Below, one piece after another: positions 1-9,035 of a DNA stretch of 64,000 bases. The stretch is from NCBI GenBank assembly GCA_964019055.1, contig OZ025215.1:5807770-5871769 (forward strand), written 5' to 3'. This DNA comes from Anthopleura xanthogrammica (taxonomy: Eukaryota; Cnidaria; Anthozoa; Actiniaria; Actiniidae). A model generated the notes under the pieces. The model did no database searches. It was given only the letters and a program-made list of their open reading frames with translations, and had not been told where the DNA came from. A program made the position numbers and the translations under genes. Within the stretch, counting starts at the first letter, position 1. Each line of letters starts with the position of its first letter.

Positions 1-449
1 AAACACAAAAGTCATGTCTATCTTAAATTGAACGAAAATCATTTTTTTGATTTCGCCAAAAGAAGATTTACGATACGACATCCAGAAGATGTGGCCTAAA
101 GACCAGAAAAAACGTGGTTAATATGATTTCAATTAAACCTAACGAAACAATCTTTTTGTTAACAGGTCTAAGTGTTTTTCTTTTCTTTTCTTTTCCATTT
201 TTTAACGAACCACGTAAAGACAAGACAACGCATTTAAGATTTCAAGGGGAATATATCACTCACTGATAGTAGTGTATTATATCAAAGGCCGGTGTCGAAA
301 AGAGCAGACATTTTATCCGTGTATAAGAAATGAGTCTATATGTAGAACACAAAAGAAACTACAGAAGACTGACGTGCATTTGAGCTATTATATTTCTGAA
401 ATTGGGTCCACTGATAATGGCGTATTTTTTAATCTTATTCCGATTTCAG

Positions 450-1014
450 ATGCAGACGACTTTCAGTCGTGCGCCGCCAAAAACAACATTAACATCTATT
501 GTCATTATTTATTCATTTAGCTTCGACTTTTTATTGATGAAATCCGCGGAACGTAAATGAGAAAAAGAAATTGAAATGGAAATAGTGAATTGGATGACAG
601 GGACACCACAACAGCTTCCGCTAATTACAGGCCCTTAATCGAATTCTGTTAATAATAGATACAAATTATTATGTTCAGTAAAAGAAATAATTGAATGGCG
701 GGGACTCCACAACAGCTTTCGCCAATTACTGTGGGCCCATTAGTTGCATAGAGATAATTTACCAAAGCAATAAAACATAAAAATACACATATATAAGTTT
801 AGAGATGTGTGAATCTTGACTTGCTCGACTTGCAGATGAAAAGTGGCGGGAAGCTTTGCCAGAATCTTCCAAACGTTTTTAAATGTTTCGAATCCAAAAC
901 CATGGTTTACGATAACGAGATCTATACAAGGATTACGTTGCAAACGTTAAAAAGTCAGGATTAGTAATTAGAGAGTTTGTCAAGAAATTCCCAAATGTAA
1001 TGCCCGGGTTTTAG
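450..1014 (+). pseudogene. Broken cysteine-rich exon (tail copy 0)
   Basis: After a splice-acceptor-like ATTTCAG at 443-449 the frame reads DADDFQSCAAKNN, which matches EADRFKPCTAKKN in the intact exon on the minus strand at 23884-24125. The match stops near 505. After about 320 unrelated bases it resumes at about 830 with SGGKLCQNLPNVFKCFESK (intact copy SGGNMCKAVSNFYACFESK). An in-frame stop follows, and the last piece (EFVKKFPNVMPGF) ends at 1014. The intervening stretch ends in TTGCAG, so an intron is possible, but the later stop argues for a pseudogene. The function of the family is not recognised. Confidence 0.6.
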
Positions 1015-1472
1015 TCACGCTAGCTGCCGAGTCGTCAGGCAATCTATGATTCCTTTAGACGTGCCCGAGAATGTATTAGTAACGTAAAATGTCTCATAAT
1101 TAAATGTAATATTTCCCCTCAAGCTATTTGTGGTTGCTTTTTATACAGCAAAAGAAGAGGGGAAAAATAAGAAACAATAAAGAAATAAGTAGGGAATATA
1201 GAAAATAAAATAAAATAAAATCATGTGTGACTAGAGTTGTTTGGAGTTGGTATTTGTGTTTTGAGGATTTTCCGTTCCCTTGCTTGGCAACCCGTTCTAC
1301 TGTTTTTAGAATTTTAGATGTATGTATGCACACAGTGCCTTGTAGGCGTCACAGCAGTAGATATCAACCAAGTTTATTAGGATTGCTTTGGTTTTTTCTC
1401 TGGAGCCTCGTCTTGAATGGCTTTGTGCGTAATCACTCAACCAAAGTGGGTTATTTACTTTGTTAGAGGAGG

Positions 1473-1544
1473 CACAGGGAACCCGGCTTCGGTAAGTAGC
1501 CTTTAAAATATGTATGACTTTAATTTATTGACGGGTTCCCTGTG
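1473..1544. repeat. Short inverted repeat CACAGGGAACCCG
   Basis: CACAGGGAACCCG at 1473-1485 is repeated in inverse at 1532-1544 around a 46-base loop. The same structure occurs in the paralogous tails near 37388-37462 and 45309-45383. The ends resemble those of the MITE at 43357-43747, so this may be a tiny relative. Confidence 0.55.
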
Positions 1545-1733
1545 TCTTTAGCTCAATGACCAAGATCGTACAAAGGTCGCGGGTTTCCTGTGGCGTAAAA
1601 TGAGACCTCAACAACGGCCGTAATTCCCCACTATCGTTCGTTCGTTTTTTCGCTTATAAAATCATTATACAAATAATAAGCAACAGACCAACATGGAGGA
1701 AAGGAGATTTAATGCATTCGTCTTCATTTTTTA

Positions 1734-2037
1734 GCGGAGCTTCCGCGCTAGCGGAGCACCATACTTAAGAAAAAATGGTAATCCATCGAGTTGATTTTTC
1801 ATGGCTTGATTTGTCCATACATACATACATACATACATACATACATACATACATACATACATACATACATACACACATACATACATACATACATACATAC
1901 ATACATACATACATACATACATACATACATACATACATACATACATACATACATACGTCCGTCCGTGTACCACTTTTGCACAGGGTTCCCGCGCGCTTTG
2001 CTTACTCACAAATACACGGAAAAAATCGCAATAATAT
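1734..2037. repeat. Dispersed repeat with a (CATA)n core
   Basis: The left part (GCGGAGC, GCGGAGCACCATAC, then ATGG and the CGAGTTGATTTTTCATGG motif) and the right part (CACAGGGTTCCCG) also occur around 35016-35160, 43190-43345 and 61686-61850, where the core is (GAC)n instead. Here the core is (CATA)n at 1816-1956 with one CACA interruption. The long MYVCMYVC/IHTYIHTY frames in it are microsatellite artefacts. Confidence 0.7.
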
Positions 2038-2119
2038 ACACCGATTCGAAAAATGGCCGACAGCCTCATTGGCCGGGATGGCCTGGGACCAAATTTATTG
2101 AAAACGAGGCTAGTCAGTA
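2038..2119 (+). repeat. Left terminal inverted repeat of ISL2EU element
   Basis: 82 bp matching the reverse complement of 7019-7100 with about 4 mismatches. The outermost bases are ACACCG. Confidence 0.9.
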
Positions 2120-2182
2120 TATGCTTTTTGCATTTGCCTATGTTTACTCTTAAAATTATCGACTGTTCTAAGCTTTTTTACC

Positions 2183-3925
2183 ATGCCTTCTTATTGCTGT
2201 GTCCCTGAATGCAATCAGTTAGGCTACAAGGATAGTAATGGAAAGAGTATTTCGTTTTTTAACTTTCCAAAGAATGAAACATCACGTAAAATGTGGGTAC
2301 ATGCGATACGACGAGACGAAGGCAAGGACTTTCTGATCACCAAAACAACCAAGGTTTGCTCGCTCCATTTTAGAGTACATGATCTTCGAAAATCATTGAA
2401 TGGGCGAATCTTTGTCAAAGATAGTGCAGTTCCTTCAAAATTTAAATGGAATCCAGTTTCACCGAAGAAAAGAAAGGCTCCAGCCCAGCGAGTTTCACTA
2501 CCTAAAGCTGGATGTAAGAACATGGCGTCGACAATTATTGAAGTTCCTCAAGAAGATGATCATCGCCCTGAAGACGAATTAACTTTGTTAAGATCCGAAA
2601 TAAAGCATCTAGATGATGAAGTAAAACGTTTAAATGGAGAAGTAGATCGTTTAGATGGCGAAGTAGATCGTTTAGATGGAGAAGTAGATCGTTTAGATGG
2701 CGAAGTAAAGCGCTTAAATGATGAAGTGAAGCGTCTGAATGATGAGGCCCTTCGTTCTAAGGATGAGATCGATTGTTTACAGCGAGAAGGCAATGAGTCT
2801 AAAGAGGGTCAAGAAAAAACAGAGAGGGAAGTTTTGGAAGTTCGAAAAGCTATAAAAGTTATTCAAGAAGAAAACTCTGACTTTAAGGACATGGTCAGTT
2901 CTCTCGAAAACGAGAAAGAACGACTGTTGAAGTGTATGTTTGACTTGGATAGATTTAGATCTGACGAGGACATATCCTTTTATACAGGATTTCCTAATTA
3001 TTCAACTTTTCTGGCTATATTTGAATTCCTCAATCCAGGTTTAGAAGGAGAAAATATCAGGTATTCAAATTCCTCTGACAGAAATGTTCCAGATAATTAT
3101 TATGAATTTCAACATGAAGAAGAGGATGAAACTGAACAGCAGAATGCAAGAAAGGGAAGACCCAAAAAGCTGAAGACAATTTCAGAATTTTTTATGGTGA
3201 TGTGCCGCTTACGAAGAGGGTTTTCTCTGCGCCATCTGGCTAATTTGTATGGAATTGCAAAGTCTACTGTCAGCCGAAGTTACACTGCCTGGATAAATTT
3301 CATGTATTTGAAATTTGGTCAAATAAATATTTGGCCTTCACAAGAGGTAGTCAAAGATACAATGCCAGAAGCATTCAAGATCAAGTTCCCATCTACAAGA
3401 GTCATTATTGATTGTACCGAGGTTAAATGTGAAATGCCTAGCAGCCTGCTATTAAACTCTGAATTATTCAGTTCGTACAAGAACCACACTACCCTCAAGG
3501 GATTGATTGGAATAGCACCAAATGGTTCTGTCACATTTATAAGTCAGTTGTACACTGGGAGTATCTCTGACAGGGAAATAGTTATCCGCAGTGGTTTCCT
3601 TGTCCAGAATTTTAATGATGGTGACTCTGTAATGGCAGACAAAGGGTTTACTATTGAAGATTTGTTACCCTTAGGTGTGTCACTCAATATCCCTCCCTTT
3701 CTTGGTGGAAATTCCCAAATGGCTCCCACTGATGTCATCAAGACCCAGCAGATTGCTTCTTTGCGAATCCATGTGGAGCGTGCAATCAATAGGATAAAAA
3801 ACTATAAAATCTGGAATGGAGTAATCCCACTAAGTCAATTTGGTCTAGTTAACCAGATGTGGTGTATTTGTGCTTTTTTGATAATACCCAGGATCCTCTT
3901 ATCTCAAGTTGAATGTTTCATGTAA
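2183..3925 (+). CDS. THAP-domain DDE transposase of ISL2EU element
   Basis: 580 aa, single exon, starting at the first ATG inside the left terminal repeat. An N-terminal THAP zinc finger (C2CH: Cys near 5 and 10, then CSLHF near 60-64) would bind the transposon ends. A coiled coil of charged 7-residue repeats (LDGEVDR and variants, about 135-250) could mediate dimerisation. A helix-turn-helix (about 335-370, RHLANLYGIAKSTVSR) precedes a DDE_Tnp_4-type catalytic domain with likely triad D410 (IIDCTEV), D486 (MADKGF) and E532 (HVERAINRIK). All catalytic residues are present and there is no internal stop. It faces the YqaJ gene, with a 750-bp gap between their ends. Function is inferred from family membership. 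Confidence 0.9.
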   Translation: MPSYCCVPECNQLGYKDSNGKSISFFNFPKNETSRKMWVHAIRRDEGKDFLITKTTKVCSLHFRVHDLRKSLNGRIFVKDSAVPSKFKWNPVSPKKRKAPAQRVSLPKAGCKNMASTIIEVPQEDDHRPEDELTLLRSEIKHLDDEVKRLNGEVDRLDGEVDRLDGEVDRLDGEVKRLNDEVKRLNDEALRSKDEIDCLQREGNESKEGQEKTEREVLEVRKAIKVIQEENSDFKDMVSSLENEKERLLKCMFDLDRFRSDEDISFYTGFPNYSTFLAIFEFLNPGLEGENIRYSNSSDRNVPDNYYEFQHEEEDETEQQNARKGRPKKLKTISEFFMVMCRLRRGFSLRHLANLYGIAKSTVSRSYTAWINFMYLKFGQINIWPSQEVVKDTMPEAFKIKFPSTRVIIDCTEVKCEMPSSLLLNSELFSSYKNHTTLKGLIGIAPNGSVTFISQLYTGSISDREIVIRSGFLVQNFNDGDSVMADKGFTIEDLLPLGVSLNIPPFLGGNSQMAPTDVIKTQQIASLRIHVERAINRIKNYKIWNGVIPLSQFGLVNQMWCICAFLIIPRILLSQVECFM

Positions 3926-4060
3926 GTTAATTACATTTTTAATAATACATCTACATAAAATATGTGTTTCTGATTGATTGTGAATGTTCTCTTAATCCAT
4001 GCAATTAATTAATTGCACACATCCGGGAACTTTATACCTTGTGTTGTTTGTCAGAAACAA

Positions 4061-4206
4061 GTATTTTATGTAGAAATACCATCTAAGTTCTTGCAGAATT
4101 AATAAAAAGTACCATGCATATTTGATGCAAGTTGCTTAATACCACTGGTGCTACCCATGGTATTTTTAATATATTCTTTGAGAACTTAGGTGGTATTTCA
4201 TATACA
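4061..4206. repeat. Imperfect inverted repeat between the two convergent transposon genes
   Basis: The left arm (about 4061-4116, with GAAATACCATCTAAGTTCTT) and right arm (about 4151-4206) are inverse copies with a few mismatches. They lie in the AT-rich 3926-4675 spacer. AATAAA at 4100 could be a poly(A) signal for the plus-strand gene. This may be a shared 3' end structure or an old MITE. Nothing else was recognised in the spacer. Confidence 0.6.
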
Positions 4207-4675
4207 AATTTTCTCAATAGATGTTGTATGCAGTTGTGATGTTTTATTTTTTTACACATCTTTGATTTACTTAATACAAAAGTAACTTTATTAAAAAAGT
4301 CAAAAATTCTAACAAGTCATTGCCACAAAAAGAACAAATGGCTCCATAACATTATGTCTATAATTTGAAAAGCTAAGATCATGTAATGTAAATCTACAAA
4401 TTGGTTGAAAATTTAAATATTTATAATAATTTATGAAAATGCATGATATTAAATATGAATTTCTAAAAAATACATGCATGTAAAAAGTGAGTATACCCAA
4501 TTTTGATTATTTCTATTCTTTCTATGTATATTGAAACAGTACAGAAGATAACTTTTGCATCATTCATTAGAAATAATCAATGGACTAGATGAACAGTAAA
4601 TTGAAAATGAGTTGATTTCTCATGATCATCAGACAAAAAATGATGAGAGCTGCTAAAAGTTTGACTTTGCTTTTC

Positions 4676-6972
4676 CTATTCATTCCTAACAAACTTATTT
4701 CCAGCTTTGCTAAGAAAGTGATCAAAATAAAAAGATTTTAACTTGATTTTCATATTTGTCCAGTATTGGTCTTCATAAGGGATTCTTTCAATGCTCATGC
4801 CTTTGCTTGTATACACTACAAAGTCACACCAGGGTAATTGTGTGATTCCTAACTGACCTTGGACTTGGGCATAATAATTATGATTCCTCTTAAGTGCAGG
4901 GTTTTCATTGATTTTTTCTAAAAAAAAACCTGGGTCAGAGCAAGCATCTAGAGGTGTGACATTGAATTTAGTTGCAGGACATTTAACCTCAACTAGCCCA
5001 TATTGTTCAGTACATCCACTGTCTATCACTTTACCATCAGGTGAGGCTCCTAGGATTGGCAATTCTAAAGAAATAACTAAACCAGACTTGAATACCTTAA
5101 CAGGTCTTCTGGTAGAGTACATGAACTTTTCATACTGCAGCAAAGCTACAGGCTCATATTTGTTGCCATGGTCTGTATACCTAGATGTAAAAGGCTTGGG
5201 GTTCAGTAAGGTATCCACAAGAGAATCATGATTTCTTTTTCTCTTCATTACCAATCCAAAGTTGGAGGCAGTTATTCTAAATTGCTTTTCTTGCTTCCAA
5301 TCATCTGATCTGGACTGAGGCTTGGTCTTTTTTTCAATTTCATTGAGTTTGTCCTTTTCAACACAAAGATGTTCTAGCAGCTTCTCCTCAGATTCATTAT
5401 CACTCGAGCAATCAAATACTTGCATGTTGTTATGTAAGGGAAACTGTGGAAATTCCTGATTTGCAACCATTTCTTCATTAGGAACAGTTCTTGGCACAGA
5501 GTTTATATTGCATATGACTTGGAAATTTGATTCAGTAAATGATAGCTGGTAACTGGCATATGATCCTCTTGGACTTTTTCCAAACCGAGTTTCCACATAC
5601 TCTGTGCTTCCGGTAGAAGGGGTATGAATCTGAGCCAAGGCCATTGTAGGATTTATTTTTTTCAATTTCTCTTTGAGTACCATTTCACTGATTCTTTGAG
5701 TGGTTACTTTATTCCTAGCTTCGTAAAGAATGCACTTCACTCCAGGTTCTCTGGTGGATTTTACACTGTCATCAAGTCTTGTTTTCTTTACTGATACTTC
5801 CATAACAGGTTGAGGCTGAATTGTGTCTTCTCTTCCCTTGTGGTGCCACATTTGTAAAGTTGAGGTGCAAGCCTTTTTAGCTACCATGTCATCTTCATTA
5901 TTGAGATCAGAGGTATCTTTACAACCACGAAGACTAAACTTGCATATCTTAAACATTAAAGCTAAAATATGATTGCAAAATCCAACTTGCCCAGCAACAC
6001 ATGAACAGTTTGAGCTTTTTACTTCTCCGGTTATCAAATCCAATGCTATCTTTAAGTTATGTGGGGGATCGTTTTTTCTGTAACTATGGTGACATAAAGA
6101 CTTCACATAGAAATATTTATCGTCACTTGAAGCAAGAATTTCCTTCAGATACTCATCTTCAAGAAATGTTTTAGCCTTTCGCATGCTTGTGGGGACAGAG
6201 TGCTGAACTGTACTCTTTGGATCAAGAGTTTTTCCAGATTTTGAAATGCGGAAATCCATTTCAGCACGTGTGAATAAGGGCATTCGTGTAAGTTTTGTTG
6301 ACCAACCATCCGAAGGATATTTTACTGGAAAAGGCGTTGGTGATTGCGCGAAAGCTTGGTTTTGTTTTCGAATGGTTTCTAGTCTTTGCTTCCTCTTCGT
6401 AAACACTTTGTCTTGATCTGGGTCAACAAGGTTTTTGTCACGACCAGAACTTATATATTCTTCTACCCTTTAAAATAAAGAAAATATGAAATATCTATTA
6501 GATATATTTCTTTCGCAATTCTTTGAATGACTTAATATAGCTTGTTATAATTCTTTGACATAACTTTAAAATAACCTGTACTGAACTGGTCTTCGAACGC
6601 GTTCGAAGGTGTGAAATGTTTAGAGTTCAATCTCGATTTTGCGAATATATCGTGCCCCGTAACAAGTACTGAATAAAAAGACGCTTCCTTTCGTTAAGCT
6701 TTAAATTCCCCTCTATTTTAAAGTCTAACTAGAATAGGATTGTGAAATTACGGCGTTAAATGTGTATAGCAGTATTCTAACGATCGGTGTTGAAGGCGTA
6801 TTTGATAATCTTACCTTTTTACGAATTGTGCCTTCGTTTTAAGTCCCTTACATGAATCTCCCCTGCACTGAAGCCAGAAACGAAGCTCGTCCAACTTAAG
6901 CTGAGATGGTATTCTACCACCAAGAGAAGCACCGGGAATATCATCCTCTTTTAGCGTGACTATTGACTCCAT
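4676..6972 (-). CDS. SAP-SWIM-YqaJ nuclease of ISL2EU element (2 exons)
   Basis: Predicted two-exon gene: exon 1 6972-6815 from an ATG, donor GTAAG at 6814, acceptor TTTTAAAG, exon 2 6467-4676. The frame is continuous across the join (158 + 1792 nt, 649 aa). Exon 1 encodes a SAP-like DNA-binding helix pair (LKLDELRFWLQCRG, then LKTKAQFVKR). A SWIM zinc finger follows in exon 2 (CSCVAG..GFCNHILAL). The C-terminal third is a YqaJ-like PD-(D/E)xK nuclease with FRITASNFG, GASPDGK and the E-x-K motif LVEVKCP, then YYAQVQGQLGI. YqaJ proteins act as exonucleases in phages; here a role in processing excision or integration intermediates is inferred. No internal stop. The GTG at 6406 is not the start. 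Confidence 0.85.
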
Positions 6973-7018
6973 ACTTCATACTTCAACACACAACCAAGGG
7001 TAAAACCTTTACAAGCAT

Positions 7019-7100
7019 TACTGACTAGCCTCGTTTTCAATAAATTCGCTCCCAGGCCCTCCCGGCCGATGAGGCTGTCGGCCATTTTTCGAATCGGTGT
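7019..7100 (-). repeat. Right terminal inverted repeat of ISL2EU element
   Basis: Inverse partner of 2038-2119. It is followed by ATAGTCAAAG, which continues the paralogous empty site at 46021. Confidence 0.9.
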
Positions 7101-7277
7101 ATAGTCAAAGATGGATCAAGAAGTATTTTTTCTTATTTTTGCAATGCGAAAATAAGTTTAATCGAAGTCATGTCTGTCTTAAATTGAAAAAAAAACAATT
7201 TTTCGACTTGAGCGACTTGCTAAAGAAGATTTAGCGAGGGAAGATTCTAATCTTACGTTTCGTGACTGAAACTTCAG

Positions 7278-7643
7278 TGTCGCGGCCAAAACCGCTAGAG
7301 TGGGACTAGGGCCGATTTCCTCACACATGTTTTATAGTTTAATGTCATCGAGCCGTGTAGCACCAGCAGAAGGACAAAATTGTAAGTTTTTAGCCTTTGA
7401 TTTCTTCATAGCACGGTATATCGCCACTCATGTTTATTTTCTATTGTTTACTAGTTGTGAACCGTCATTTGTCATCGCATATTACCGCTTATCAAAGCTT
7501 GAAACTGCTTAGAATAACTTCAATCGCTCTCTAGAACCGCGTTAAATCGAAAGATGTAGTGTTCAATCAAAGTCAAGTTAAATGTAATCAACGCTTTTTA
7601 GAGGAAATAAAAGGACGAGTATCACAAGAATTCTGCAGCTACA
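7278..7643 (+). repeat. 5' LTR of BEL element
   Basis: Identical to 22262-22627 except for one C/T change near 7560. It contains an AATAAA at about 7608, a plausible poly(A) signal. A 70-aa frame in it is not a gene. Confidence 0.93.
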
Positions 7644-7746
7644 TTTCGTTCACAAAATTTCGATACCAAATAACGGATAAAGACAGAAGAAATAACGCTT
7701 GAAGTCTTGGAATTATGGTGAGTTTAATGTTTTGAAGACCCATGTT

Positions 7747-8044
7747 ATGGATGACTGCACAAGCAAGCCAGACGGGGAGGCGCCAACTTCAGATCTCGAA
7801 AATGATATGCAAATTAATGACAATATCGCAGAGAGGTGCGAAAGAAAGAGAATTCCGACTGAAAAGGGAAGACAAGAAAACATTAGAATTTTAAAAAATC
7901 GAAGAACAGCCGCTCTCCGCGAGGCTTCGAAGAAAAGAACGAAACTTACAGAGCTTCTCTCAGACGAAGAAAATTTGCATCTAGTTAAATCGCAATTTGA
8001 AGAGCTTAACTCGTCATTTAATGACTTTCAAGCAGCTCATGAAG
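7747..8044 (+). pseudogene. BEL Gag, N-terminal part before the insertion
   Basis: Open from the first in-frame ATG (7747, MDDCTSKPDGEAP) into a lysine/arginine-rich, probably helical stretch ending at QAAHE. The Mutator-like insertion starts at 8045. The same frame resumes at 15747 with AAHEALVE after the 10-bp target duplication, so the two parts were one gene. The frame runs on into the inverted repeat (to 8211), which is not native sequence. Confidence 0.8.
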
Positions 8045-8287
8045 GGCATAGTCTAAAACATGGACTGGACTGGACCCGAGAAAACATGGACTGGACTCAG
8101 AAAACATGGACTCCCGTAGAAAACATGGACCCGGGGTCAAACACGAGTATTTACGTAATACGAGCATTTTATGAATACTTAATTTTAGTAATAGGAGCTA
8201 GGTATACTTAACTGTCAATACTTTATACTATAATCAGACCACCGCTTGCGTTACGACAAAAGTGTCAACTATGACAATGTACAGAAT
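8045..8287 (+). repeat. Left TIR of Mutator-like element with subterminal motif repeats
   Basis: Contains four spaced copies of a motif close to AAAACATGGACY in its first about 90 bp. The inner part ends ACAATGTACAGAAT and pairs with the inverse sequence at 15523-15536. Repeated subterminal motifs are typical transposase-binding sites. Confidence 0.85.
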
Positions 8288-9035
8288 GCATGTTCAATCG
8301 GCCTAAATTTAGTAAACACATGTAAGTTATGTTTTGGATATTTGATGGGTGGGTGGGTTAAAACTCCCAAGAAATATCAAGCAAGGTCTCGATTCTTAAA
8401 AATAATATCGTTCAACGTTCAGATACAGCACACAAAATATTGAGCGAGCTTATTAATTCAATTTCAAGATTCAACTTCTTTTGAACCAAATGGAATATCC
8501 GACTTCTGAGGGAAGTCTTATATGCCGCTCAGGGGGCAGGGGAAGTTTCTCCAGCCTACGAAAATCTGTCTGGATTTTTTGGTATTTCGTTGACCAACTT
8601 TCAATTGAGACTTTGTATTAGGAACGGAGAGTCGAGATATGTAACTATGCTATCAAAAAAAAAAATGAAAAAAAAATTATCCTGCTAGCATTTGGCACAT
8701 TAAAAAAAACACTTGAGAGCGGGAAAAAAGATCGACCCATAAAATATCAAATGGTCCGTCCCTTATAAAGGTATATACATATTTTTTTAATTTGATGAAC
8801 TCACGGGTGAGACAAAATGACAAAGACACTTCGTTGATAGCATCGTACACCTTCTATTGTTGCTCAGTTCTAGTGTTCTGATTTGTGTTAATGTCACGTA
8901 AAATGTTTATTTTTGTCATCTGAGATGACTGAACTTGCATACCGCTTCACTCTGTGTGATCTTAGTTGAAACAACAGTTCTGTTCAAGCTTTCTTTTCTA
9001 TTCGCGAATTTATTACGAGCTTCATCATAATTAAT

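Larger units (their letters stand above)
2038..7100. mobile_element. Complete ISL2EU-type DNA transposon
   Basis: A 5063-bp element with 82-bp terminal inverted repeats differing at about 4 positions, starting ACACCGATTCGAAAAATGGC. The paralogous empty site at about 46010-46030 reads AATAATATAGTCAAAG. This gives a 2-bp AT target duplication with these ends (4-bp TATA if the first A is excluded). It carries two convergent genes, a THAP-DDE transposase and a SAP-SWIM-YqaJ protein. That pairing is known for ISL2EU elements of the PIF/Harbinger-related group. Both reading frames are open, so it may be autonomous. Confidence 0.9.

Noticed and set aside
1227..1466. 79-aa frame conserved in three tails (also 37051-37383, 44965-45303)
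   Set aside because: Copies are recent duplicates, so an open frame carries little information; it overlaps an equally open opposite frame and shows no domain.
1731..2153. Long frames of MYVC or IHTY repeats on both strands
   Set aside because: Pure translation of the (CATA)n microsatellite; open in several frames on both strands.
7300..7512. 70-aa frame identical to 22284-22496
   Set aside because: Identity is due to the LTRs; no domain.
7644..7690. tRNA primer-binding site of the BEL element
   Set aside because: No TGG-starting complement to a tRNA 3' end recognised after the LTR, so not called.
8246..8443. 65-aa frame
   Set aside because: Starts in the TIR and has no similarity or splice support.
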